Assembly: GCA_029962745.1 (NCBI GenBank)
Contig: CM057157.1
Coordinates: 7,579,433 to 7,643,432 of the forward strand
Length of the DNA: 64,000 bases
From: Echinometra lucunter
Lineage: Eukaryota > Echinodermata > Echinoidea > Camarodonta > Echinometridae
Direction of reading: 5' to 3'
Shown here one piece after another: positions 27,901 to 39,900 of the stretch. Position numbers and translations under genes: made by a program. The notes beneath the pieces are model-generated. The model was not told the DNA's origin. It did no database searches and was given only the letters and a program-made list of their open reading frames with translations. Positions within the stretch are counted from its first letter, which is position 1. Each line of letters begins with the position of its first letter.

Positions 27901-30900
27901 TTCCTTTTTTACTTCTGCTCATTTTATTTGCCTTCAATTATACATCAATCAGCAGCAAAGCATCATACATGTAGGATACTGGCTGGGAGTAATTCTTGTT
28001 GAAAAACTGAAAGACATTGTAATTTTTATATGTCTAGACTTTTCCAAATTACCAATCCATATATCATGCTGTTGTGTATTTTCAGGTTATTTATTTTTTT
28101 TTGTGACGTGACATTTGCTCCTGCGATAATTGCTCCTTTCTTCATTTCTCCGAAGACGTAGGGTTAGAGTAGTGATAAGGTTTTGGTTCAGAATGGTGTG
28201 AGGATAAGGATTAAGCTTAGTGTTAGGTTTGGGGTTAGGTTTTATGTTTTACATAACGTGCAGATTTTCCATGGGAGCAATTGTCGTTGGAGCAAGTGTC
28301 ATGGAACCATTCTTTTCCTTTGTCTAGGGATATGAATATCAATGAAAATAAGGTTTAGTATGGATCAAACCCTTGTGAACCAAACCAACGATTTGATATT
28401 GTTTCTTCTTCAGATTTCTGTTCGTGGTGAGACTGGCAACATCTTCTCTCTTGAGACTGGGCTTACAAACAGCAGCAGGGATTATATGACAGATTATGAA
28501 ACTAGCATCACCATGACTGTGCTGGACAGACATGTAAGTTCTTTGGATTTTCCTGTAGAATTTGGTCTATTATTTCAAAACCTTGACATTTCTACCAAGA
28601 TTCTATCACAAGTAAAACTCTGTTAGGCAAGTTTTCAATCACTGCGGCACTAATATTAATTTTGATAAAAGCATTGTAAGTGTATCTACATTTCCTCTTC
28701 ATGATTCGTGATCCTGTTCTAAATTTTATGATTCATGATCCTGTTTTAAATTTCATGAGGAAAGAAAAAATTTTAAAGGAAGTTTTCTTTCTCCAGAGAT
28801 ACTAGATGCAGTAATAAACTTGTTGCTATTTTTATCTCCTAAGGCCTTTGTCAAATTTGAATTATAATTATAACAAGATTTTCAATTAGAAATACACTCT
28901 TTTATGTGGTGTATCCTGTGAGTATATGCTCATATCTATTAATAGAAGGGCTGCTCTACATGTAGGGTCTACTTTTATCTAGTTATCACTCTGTTCTTGG
29001 TCAGACATGATGGAGGCCTAAAGAAACAGCAATATCTTACCAACACTTTGTATTCATATGATTTTCTCTCCAGCCCATCACCATTGAGAGCAGTCTGGTC
29101 CACAACAGCATGAGTGATAACATCCTGGATGCTGACCTTATTGTCACCTACAGCATGGACACTGACCAAAGACTGACCGCCGGTATCGAGGTTACTCGTG
29201 TGCGCGATGGTCACTCCATTGTCATGGACCTTCATCATTTGGTCAACTCCATTGATGTTACTCTCGTTGGGTGAGTGAACCCTTGATGATTATGTGCTCA
29301 GCTCGTACATGTAATACTAGTGCCACATATGGCAAGTACATGTACATGCACTTGACCACACCATTGCAATCAAAATGTGCACCATTCATCAAACTTCTAG
29401 ACCCAAATTCACGAAGGAGGTTATTTTAAACCATGGTCTAAATTAGGCATGATTTATGTAAATAAAATAAGCATAAATAAGTGTAGATTAGTGTAGATAA
29501 GCATACATGTAAGTGAGCATAAGGAAGCACATTACTGCCCACCCACTGTGCAAGAGGACAGGCGTGTTTTATGCTTTGAGAGGTTTAAACCATGGCTTTA
29601 AAATAATAAACCTCTTTTGTGAATTCAGGCCTCAGTGTTTACCTTTTACAAGTACTGCTGTAACTGAAAATATGGTCATTTCATTAAAGTCGCTGAAATT
29701 GGTATCTTCAGAATTTCATCTCTCACTGCGTAGTTCAAAATGATCTAGCAGAGGACACATGAGTTTTTGTAATGTGTTGAACATGTTCTTGTTCTGAAAA
29801 ATGGACAATTTTTTTTTCTTCTAACATTGTTGTGATGAGTTAGTAGAGGGTAGTTTGGCAGGAATTATATCATGATTTAGGAAGCTTTTCTGTTAAAAGC
29901 CAGAAGGGAGTTTAATCTTCATCTGTTCATAAGTTCCTGTAAATTAGTAAATGCCCCTAAATGGCTTTCTGCAGATGATATGTAATTGTATCAACTTGTA
30001 AATCAAATAATTAGTGGCACAGACATATTTTCCCTTTCTGTTTTTTTATAGAACATACTCTAACTCACCCGAGATATTTGCGATGACCCTTGAGAATAAT
30101 GTACTTCTGGGAGATGAGAGACATCTACCTGAACTTTCCTTCTCTCTGAACAGACGCACCAAAGAAGTATCCTTCATGGTAAGTTTGATGATGAGCAAAA
30201 TATACATTGGCAGTGAAGTTAAACTTGCAATAAGTTATACAGTGTGTACATAAACAAAAACTGCAGCCTGATATACTTGTGGTCTTGGTGAGGCTTCAAA
30301 CGGATTTGTTAGACCCCAGTCTTAACTGAATGGAGACAAAAAAGAAGTATCCTTTATGTGCATTGAATATTGGTCTTGTGATCCCTTTTAGTAGCAGGGT
30401 TTTAAAATGTTATAAAACTGATTGATAAGCTTAGGTATTCCTGCTGTTCATTGACAGAAGGAAACAACTCTTGTAGAATGAGTTTCTTTGTAAGTGATGA
30501 AGAAAGTATGTCACTGTTTTGTGTGGAAATGTATGGAGTTGCTTCCTTTTTGATTTGTCAATATTTCAGAAATTGGGTGTCATGTGACCTTAATTTCTTC
30601 ATCATCATATAGAGCATACAAAAAAGTACCCCAAATCAAGAAAAATTCAGTTTTGAAAAAGAAATCAGAGTTGCTTCCTTTTTCCATTGGATGGCAGTAT
30701 TGTTGCATAGAAACATACAGGTTTAAGAAAAATACACTTGAATAATGCTGTTTCTAGTTAAATGTGAGATAATAGTGATATAATGATATGGAATATTTAG
30801 GAGCACTGAAAGCAAAAAGTAGTATCTAAAAAGATACTGACTGTCTCATTGGCAGTAGATCACATATATCAGTGGAGAAAAAATAAGATGTTTTGAAGGT

Positions 30901-33900
30901 GGTAATATGGGTAATTTTTCATATGGAAAGGGGGGCATTGTTCAAAGTCTTTGATGTGGCTCCTGCAAAATGTATTCAAGCTGCTGAGATTGAAAAATAA
31001 TTTCAACATACCTAAAGAGACGTTTATATTCATTTCATTTCTATCAGAATTTCTTTTGGAAAGTGGTTATTGTCTCCTGTGCTTAAAAGAACAACTTGTT
31101 ATGATTATTTAATATAGTTTTACTCTGTAGTTCTGTCATCTTAAGGAATCTTTTTTTTTTTTAATAACTTGCAGTACACTGGCAGTGAAAACTATGGATT
31201 CTATAGCCAGTTTTTGAACATGACCAACGACGACGGCAGGGTGTATGAAATCAACTGCCGCAATACATACAGTGGTGGTCGTGTGGTGCCTTACAGCATG
31301 ATCTTCAATGAACCACGAAGGCTTGTGGGAATGATGGTTCAGTATAACCCAGGTAGAGCCACAAGAGATCATACTTGTTCAACATATGTGCCTCATGTGT
31401 GCAAGTTAGGACCACCCTTTCACTGTATATCTACCTCAAGTCAATTCTTTCTTTTATATGTATATAATAATAATAATAGCCTCTTCAGTAATAAGTACTG
31501 TTCTTCTAGAGGGCCCTGCAAGCATATTATTACCCTGGCTTTATATGTATATGATGTTTACTTTCTGTGGGTTAAAAATCATTGTTCTCTAATTTCATTC
31601 TTATTCTTTGATAAATTACGTAGGCTGAGGTAATTGGTTTTATTAGTATGTTGGAGGGCTATAGGGGACATGATGTCTACTCTCTATGCATTCAGGTACA
31701 ATCCAATATTGCCATGAGGAAATTCTTTGTCATGTTTTTTTTTTCGCAATGCTATTCTTATTCATTAGAAAATCGTGAGGACAATTGGGATTTCACAGCT
31801 GGATACAAAAACGACACTGCCATCTTTGCCTCCTTGGAAACTGTACACTCTGGTCAAACTATCCACAATGGCTCGATTGTCCTGAGCCTGGACAACAATG
31901 TTCCCAAGGTACTGACCACCCAAATCAAATGGGAGCCCTCATGGCCACAAGACCTGAAGGTAACTATGTGTACACTTATACTTACTACCACTTGTATATT
32001 AAACCATGACCATGCCACTTGATTTACAATCAATTATCATTAAAGGAGAATGCAACCCAGACATCAGTGTGCTTCGTGTGAATGAAGAAGAACAAGAAGT
32101 ATAAACAGTGAAAGTTTGAGCAAAATCGGACAATCGGTTCAAGAGTTATCAACTTTGAAGGTTTCAGTAAATTCTTATTGTGGGGATCCTCGAATTGGTA
32201 ACATTGCCAGTATCTGTGATGTCATCGTGGACAACTCTCCATTCATTTTGTACACAGAATTTATGATTTTCTTTATTTTCAAGAAAAATAAAAATTCTTT
32301 TGATATATTGTTTGAGTATGATATGACTTTATCAATTCTGCAAGCATTTTTTGAAGAATTATGTTTATTCAGGACTCACTTGAAATTTCATATAAGTCAA
32401 TTTTTTTGAAAAAATTATGTACAGAATGAATTGAGAGTTGTCCACGATGACATCACAGATGCTGGCAAAGTTGCCAAATTAATGATCCCCATAATAAGGA
32501 TTTACTGAAACTTTCAAAATTCATAACTCTTGAACGGATTATCCGATTTACTAAGAGCACACTGATGCCTTGGTTACATTCTCCTTTAGTGATCGTTCAA
32601 GCTCTACTGGAAACTGAAGTAGGAATGTTTATTTGTAAGTGTGTTATTTGGCTTATTGATACATTTTTCTTATAAAACGTCATATATCTGAAATGAATAT
32701 AAATTGACAGAAATTATGATGAGAAGTCAAAAAGTTGTCAATTTGCAGGGGAAAACGGTGATTTTAAACTTTCTGTCACATTGCCAATTTTATGATTTTA
32801 ATGCTTATTTTCCTTTAGAAAAATTTTCAGCATCAAACACCGAATATTGATGCAACCAAAATGGGCACAGTTTGTGTAGAATTTTTTGCTCTTTCTGCTC
32901 ATGTATTTGGTATGATTTTTAAGGCTTTGCATCAAAAGTTATTAGGTCAAACCACATGATGTGGACCTCTGTCACGAGACAGCTCATCCAAAGCATGCCA
33001 AGGTTAAAATTTAACCCACTGAGCACTAAGTGCAAGATTAACTAGACTGGGGCCTATGGAAAACATGTGTTACACCAAAATCAAATTATACCAAGGAGTT
33101 AAGACCATTTTTTTTCACAAGTTTTCATTTTTTTTTTCTTTTTTACTACAGGCTGCAGTTCTAAACATCATGAACAAGACCAAGGCACTACGTGATGAGA
33201 AGCGTGCGACCATGTGCAGGAACTGGAGGGCCATTGCTGAGAGAATGAACCGCACAATGACACAGTTCTTAATGTCTAACGTGAACATTTACACTCAGAT
33301 GATGATGTTGAAGACACAGGTTGAAACTCAATGGGCTCTGAATCAACCATTCAGGATGGGACAGCTCAGATTCTTGACTGTAAGATTCATTTTCCTTCCT
33401 AGTTTCATTCATTGCTAGGTGATATTGATCAGATTGCATGTGTGGGAGCTACATACAATCTCATTATATTGACAGCTGATGATGAAATTATTTTGAGAGA
33501 GGCTGGTTTAGATTAACTTTGACTAGCAAGAAGCAAATAAACTTTTTTAAGAATTTGCAAATGACATTCATCAAACAAATAATATCAAACAGACTTCATT
33601 TACATGTACTTCTATTTCTTCTTATATAATTGTTCTTCATTTAGTTATTGCACATATATACAAGAATTCTTTGGCAGATATATATTGTAGTCTAGAACTG
33701 GTGTAAAAGTTTGTTGACCTTTGTGAGAATATGGTATCATTTATAACCTGCTCTCAAGCCCATCTTCAGTTTTACCTATTTGTACTATATTCATGTATGT
33801 AGAATTTAGCCATACAAATGTTGCATTTGCATAGATAAAATGTTTGCATATGTTTAACCTTTCAGCTTGAAGAAGTTGAGAGCTCCTGAGTTTGTATTTT

Positions 33901-36900
33901 CATTATGGTCAGAAGACAGATGGACAAAATATCTTATTACTCATTTAACAAATCCATCACTGAAAAGAGTAACCATCTGAAAAAATTACTATGCTGTCAT
34001 TATCCCGGTCATGGAATTATCCATTGTCTTGTCAACATTTTAACGATGACAGGAAAAATGGATGCGATTCAACCAGACGGTACATGCCAACCTTCTTAGC
34101 GCAGATTTCTATGAAAGCAGCAGGGCCTACCTGCAATTTGCTGCAGAGTTTGAGGATATCAAGGAATTCTTTTCTTCAGGCTTCAATATGTTCAGTGAGG
34201 TATTTATTTTTATCATTATTCCCTTCATTAAAACACTCACTGGATTTCATTACTTAACCCATTGGCTACTGGAAGTGGATGGGCCCTGTATGTGGCCTAT
34301 TTGAATGAAAGAATTCAGTAACTGATGGGGTGAATCTTTCATGGTTGTAAGCTCTAATCAATATGCTGTGCTTGTATCTACTATATTTTATTGGACAAGG
34401 AAAAACTTGTTTTACTCCTGGAACTTCAACTCTATTCACAAAGTGTCAAGTTGAATATCTTTGAACACTTTTGGTAACTGTATGAAATATCTGTGATTTA
34501 AAAAAAAAAATTCTTTTCAAATACCAGAATGTTTGTAAAGGTACTGTACATAAAACATGTTATAATATTTTGAATAACTATAAATTGTGCATTTTTTTTT
34601 CAAATAAGTGTAGTCTACTCTCCTTTTTATGCCTCCGCCCACTGTAGGTGGTTGCCGGAGGCATTATGCTTTCAGGTCGTCCGTCCGTCTGTCCGTCCGT
34701 CCCGTTTTCATTCTCGCGATAACTTAAGAACCTTTTGACGGATCAACTTCAAACTTGGCTCGTGTATGCATATGGGAGGGACAATGATCCAATTAGATTT
34801 TGGGGTCTCAAGGTTAAAGGTCAAAGGTCATAGAGGTCATAGAGGTCATTATATACATGAAAATTGCTTGTTCTTGTGATAACTTGGCAACTCTGTGACG
34901 GTTCATCTCCAAACTTGGCTCATGTATGCATATGGAAGTCTCATAATAGTCTCATTATATTTTGGGGTCACAAGGTCAAAGATGTAATTTCATTCATGAA
35001 AATAGAAAAATCAACATGAATGTGCCATATATTTCCGATCTGGCAATGGCGGAGGCATAAATTTCGATCGTGCATGGTCGAGGATTCATCTAATTCTTTA
35101 TATGCTTTTCGTGAATTGCATTTGATAGCAAATTAAGAGAAGAAGGCATTTAATATTGAAGTAAGAGAAATCCATGGACTATATTCCAGCAAATTTTTTT
35201 CCTTTTCAGTGGAGCTATATTTTAATAATAATAATAATAGTGGGTTCTTGTATAGCGCTCATGTCCATCAGAACTGACGCTCCTGGTGCTCCACTGTTAT
35301 TACCCCGGCTTTAGCAAGGCAGCCATTAAGGCGCTCTAGCATTTCAAGTAAATTCGTCCTACCAGGTACCCATTTACTACACCTGGTTGAGTGTGGCAAA
35401 TGTAGATATATGTCTTGCCATAGGACATTAGTGCTGCAGCAGAGATTCTAGCCCTGTACCTTGTGGTTCAAAGCCCGGAGACTTATTCACTGGACCACAA
35501 CACCTCTATTTTGCCATCTACATGTATGGATAAGGCTCAATGTGTATTTTTGTGACTGACAGGATGTGTTGATTGATTGGGTGTCATTTGAGGAGGCACT
35601 CACGGCCATCAAGGACCAGTTTGATGGTGAAGCCATCGCTACTCACTGGCATGCTAGCATGGAGGCACGGGATGCGTTCTTCAACAACCTTTGGGTGCAA
35701 TTTGAGGAGGACATTGTTGCTATGGACCCCAACTGGGATGCGCTGAAGAACCGCGTGGATACCATCGGTCAGAACCTGAAAGCCATTGGACCTCGCATCA
35801 GTGAAGAGTTTATGTCAAGAATTGGTGAGTTTGAAAGAAGAAAGTAATGAAAGTTTAAGGGAAGGATTAGTGAAAAGAAGATGTACATGGAGAGGAAGAA
35901 AGATGAAATTATGGCAGCATGAAAATGCATATATGAAAATAAAAGGAATAAGAAAAGAGAAGATATGGAAATAGATCAGAGGGAGAAAGGAAAAGTAAAT
36001 GAATGAAAATATACGAAAGGTAATGATAGATGAATAAGAAAAAAAGCTAGAAGATGAATGAAGAGTTATGAAAATGAGAAGAAAACCAATAAAATAGAAG
36101 GATTTATGCATTGTCCAAGAGCATTACGATATAAAGTTTTAACATTGCATCATGTTTTTTTTGTGTGTCCATACATGTAGCTGCCCTAAACTATGAGAAG
36201 ATGGCCATCCAGAGAATAATTGCAGCCATTGTTGAGGATATCCAGGCCTTCAATGCTACTCTCAGGGGAGCCGTGGCACGCTGGGAGCAAGCTGTCCAGA
36301 GAGAACTGGAACCATTCCGTAACACAGACTTCAGCTGGGCTGTCAACCTGGTTAGAGAGATCAACGAGACAATCCGCACGGTGAGCTAGTAGTAAGAGGG
36401 AAAAATGCTTTTAATGTTGTGGTATTCCTACATGAGATGATGAGGGTGATGAGAAGGAGGAGGAGGATTGTGGGGCTGATTGTAATTCTTTGATATTAGT
36501 GAGTGGAAGCTAATGATAAGGATGTTGATTAGCATCAGTGCTATAAATTTTTGTGATAATATTATGAGAATTGACCGATAATAATGATTTGGACTAAGAA
36601 TTTGAAATAGAAATATATGGTATTTATGTATGTAAGAAAACGCTCAGTTATACAACTGCATTCTGTTCATAACAGGTCCAAAGATATAAATTGATTCTGT
36701 CATGTGATCGTTGCCTATTAAGGACTTTCTGCAAACAAGGTGTAGTCTTTTCTCTCTTAGTTTCATTACAGAGGGTAAATGAAGGGACGCGAATGGAAAG
36801 ATCTGAAGACTGAAAGATCTGAGTTCTGCTTAGGATTGACTATTTACATTACACATTTAATGTACATTTAGGTGCATTTCTTTTTACAGCTAGTGAACGA

Positions 36901-39900
36901 AGAAGAAGCCCTGTGGCACTTCCAGATGACATCTCAAAAGTTCAAGGCTCCGTATGCTGAAATCTTGACTCGTGGTCGCCGCCAGGCTCCTGGCGAGTCT
37001 GGTAGACGCATTGGCAACCTAGATAACCAAAACCTCATGGAAGCTCTGGCCAAATTCAGCTCTTTTGGCAAGCATAATACTCCCAGCCACGTCAACATTC
37101 CTTCAATTCCCAACATTGAAGAGGTGGAGGAGGTTCAGAAGTCTGCTTGTAACTTCACAGCCATTCTCAATGTACTGAAGAAGGTTTTCAGTGGAACATA
37201 TGAGCTGAGCAAACTGGATCTGGTGAATGGCGAGATCATTTTTAAGATATTTGTGAAGGTGAGTATTGCCTGTATTAGCCAGCATAAAGAATATGTACGT
37301 TAACAGTGGCGGCACCCACTCCTCAAAGTGGATTTACGCAGGCGACTAAAACTCGCGCTACACGCTCGATTTTTCCATACACGCAAAAAAAAATTGACTG
37401 CCCCTGCCCCCCCCCCCCCCCCCCCCCCCCCCCAACATTTTCTTTTGCCCTCCATTTGCCCCCCCACTTCAACAATCCTGGTGCGGCCACTGTACGTTAA
37501 TTGAGTCTCCTGTGAAATCCTTACATTTGGGTTAAATTTTCAGTCTCACAGGTACATGTTTTTATGTACAGATCCATGCATTTGTGGATACAGTTGTTTG
37601 TTTACATACAAATGCATTGTTCACAGAACGGAAATAACTGCAGTGTTTATGGACTTAGTAGAATGTCATATATGTATATTTGTGAGCTGTTACTTTTGAG
37701 GAGAGAAGAATCAAAGAAAAAACTTTTATTCACCATTATTTGGGACCATTGTAGGTTAGCATGTGCAGATAAATCATGTGGTTGTGGTTTACCCAGTGAT
37801 TATTAATGCAAACTATTCGTTTGTTGTAGGACTTCAGCAACTACACCTCACTGACCAACTTAACGAGACAATACCTGGACATGCTGCCTTTGGATGTTCT
37901 CAAGAAGATCAACATAACAAAGGTAGAGAAGATGATCAGCATGCTGCATGAGGGCTCTCTCAGTGAGTTCAAGGCCCGCTTCATGGAGCAGTTCACTGCC
38001 AACCGCACCTATTATGAGGAGCTGATGCAAGAACTCAAAACCAGAATGGAGACTCAAATTCAAAATGAGGTGGAAAGCCGCGTCATCCCCTACCTGGAGA
38101 GCATGGGTGACCGCATTGTGGAGGGTGGCCGTCCGTTCTTTGGCCGCTTGGTAGACCTCCCTGACCAGGAGGAGCGTCAGTCTTTCCTGAGGCAGCTGAC
38201 CAGTGAGATGGACATTGCTGGATTGGAGAGGATGATGGGAAGGATGAAGCAAACCATGTGTGGAGTAGTCAACACCATGTCTACTGCAGCCTCCAGAGTC
38301 AAGATGGCTACATGTCCTCATTCCTGGATGCCACCATATAAAGGTTAGAATGATAATAACTACTGTAGTTGAATCGCCACATAAGGCAGTTTTGCTCAAT
38401 GGTAAAAGGTGCTGAAAAGAGTAATTTTGGTGGCTTAAGGCAAGCTCTAGTTATACATGTAGGAAGCACAATCATGGATGGATGTTCTTTCTGATGATCC
38501 AGTCACCTGGTTTGGGAATGTCATATCATCTATATGAATGTGCCCATGTTAAGGAAGAAATCATGACAAATTTTTATTTTCCTGTAAGAACATCTATGCA
38601 CGAATCTTTAATTTTCATGAAATACACTCCTTATATCCTTTTTATACTAGCCAATGCCCTTGTGATTGGAGCCAAGCACTACATGACCTTTGACAAGCAG
38701 TTCTACGACTTCTCTGGCAAGTGCGGCTACCTCCTTGCCAAGGACTTCGTCCATGAGAATGACTTCTCCGCCATCGTCGACTACGAGCGTGACATGGACA
38801 TCCCCATCAGGAACATGATGTTCATGATCAACTCAACAACCTTTGAGATCAAGTCTGATGGCACAGTAAGAGATCTTCCTTCTCTTCTGTCTAGTTTTGT
38901 AACCATATATATCTTCCTTGTATCTCTCAAGGCATTTCCCATGTTGAAAAATCCTTTTTTGATGTCTAACAGACTTCCAAAATATGTGAAGTCAGTTTAC
39001 ATGTATAGGCAATTGTTTTCAAAATATGTTCATGAAAAAGTCAAGACCGCACATTAAATGTGCTACATGTTTATCATTGCAAACTTATGTTTACTTTGTA
39101 GCTGTGATGTTCTTACGATAAATCTCAAAAGTGATGTAATGGATTTATGTAAGCAAGGTGATACATGTACACAGATGTCGGTACTATTCGTTTCATGGCA
39201 TGTGATTTGCAAAGTAGCGTGATGTGAAGAAACTTTCATGTTGCTATCTGCCACTGGAAACTTTGCTACAGTTTTGTGTATATGAATAATATTACACTAT
39301 TGTATCTAACAAACTCTTGATTTGCCATCATGATACAATTTAAATGAATTTTTATGAATCCGACAGGTGAGAGTTAACCGCCAGCCTCGTGAACTGCCTC
39401 TACAAGTGGATGATACTGCCATCGTTCGCGTTGGAGATAGCATCTTCTTGAAGAATGCTCATGGTGTCTCTGTTGTCTGCAAGCTGCCTCATGATGTCTG
39501 TGTCTTGAAGCTGAAGGGACAGTACTTTGACAGGACTGCCGGTCTCCTGGGCAACTTCAACTTTGAACCGTATGATGACTTCAAGACTCCAGGTACTACT
39601 CTGATCTCTCATTACAAGCTTTCATTTAAAGTGCTGTCACACCTAACTGATTTGTATGACAGCACCTTCAGGATAAAGGGGTAGGATAAAATGTGATATT
39701 TATATGTTCAGAGACTCCAACCCCAAGCACCTCTTAAGCGGGAGATTTTCCCGCCGAGATCCCCTAGCAAACGGGAGACCCCTGACTCATTGTGCGCGTA
39801 GCCCATATCACCAGTGCAATTAACAAATTTCCTTGCGGCCGGAGGCCACTTTTACTAGGATTCTAGAAGCTCTCTGATGTTATCTTAGGCCTATTTTTGA

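Larger units (their letters stand above)
18213..31959 (+). other. Exons 19-34: long beta-rich lipid-binding region
   Basis: Residues 968-2429 are dominated by alternating hydrophobic/polar stretches expected of amphipathic beta strands lying on lipid. N-glycosylation motifs (N-x-S/T) are frequent and cysteines are scarce. Exon 27 (23703-24777, 1,075 bases) is by far the largest exon and encodes 358 residues of this region. Similar regions coat the particle in apolipoprotein B and apolipophorin. Sequence identity is low in such regions, so the assignment rests on position and pattern. Confidence 0.65.
33152..38343 (+). other. Exons 35-40: amphipathic alpha-helical region
   Basis: Residues 2430-3002 change abruptly to helix-forming sequence rich in E, K, M, Q, A and L (for example KALRDEKRATMCRNWRAIAE in exon 35 and MAIQRIIAAIVEDIQAF in exon 38). 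Exon 40 adds long charged helices with METQIQNEVESRVIPYLE. Such helices are expected at the lipid surface. A second basic site, RGRR, lies inside exon 39. Confidence 0.65.

Noticed and set aside
37860..38399. 179-residue minus-strand open frame
   Set aside because: It lies opposite exon 40 of the lipoprotein, which has clear phase-matched splice sites and family features. It is a shadow frame.
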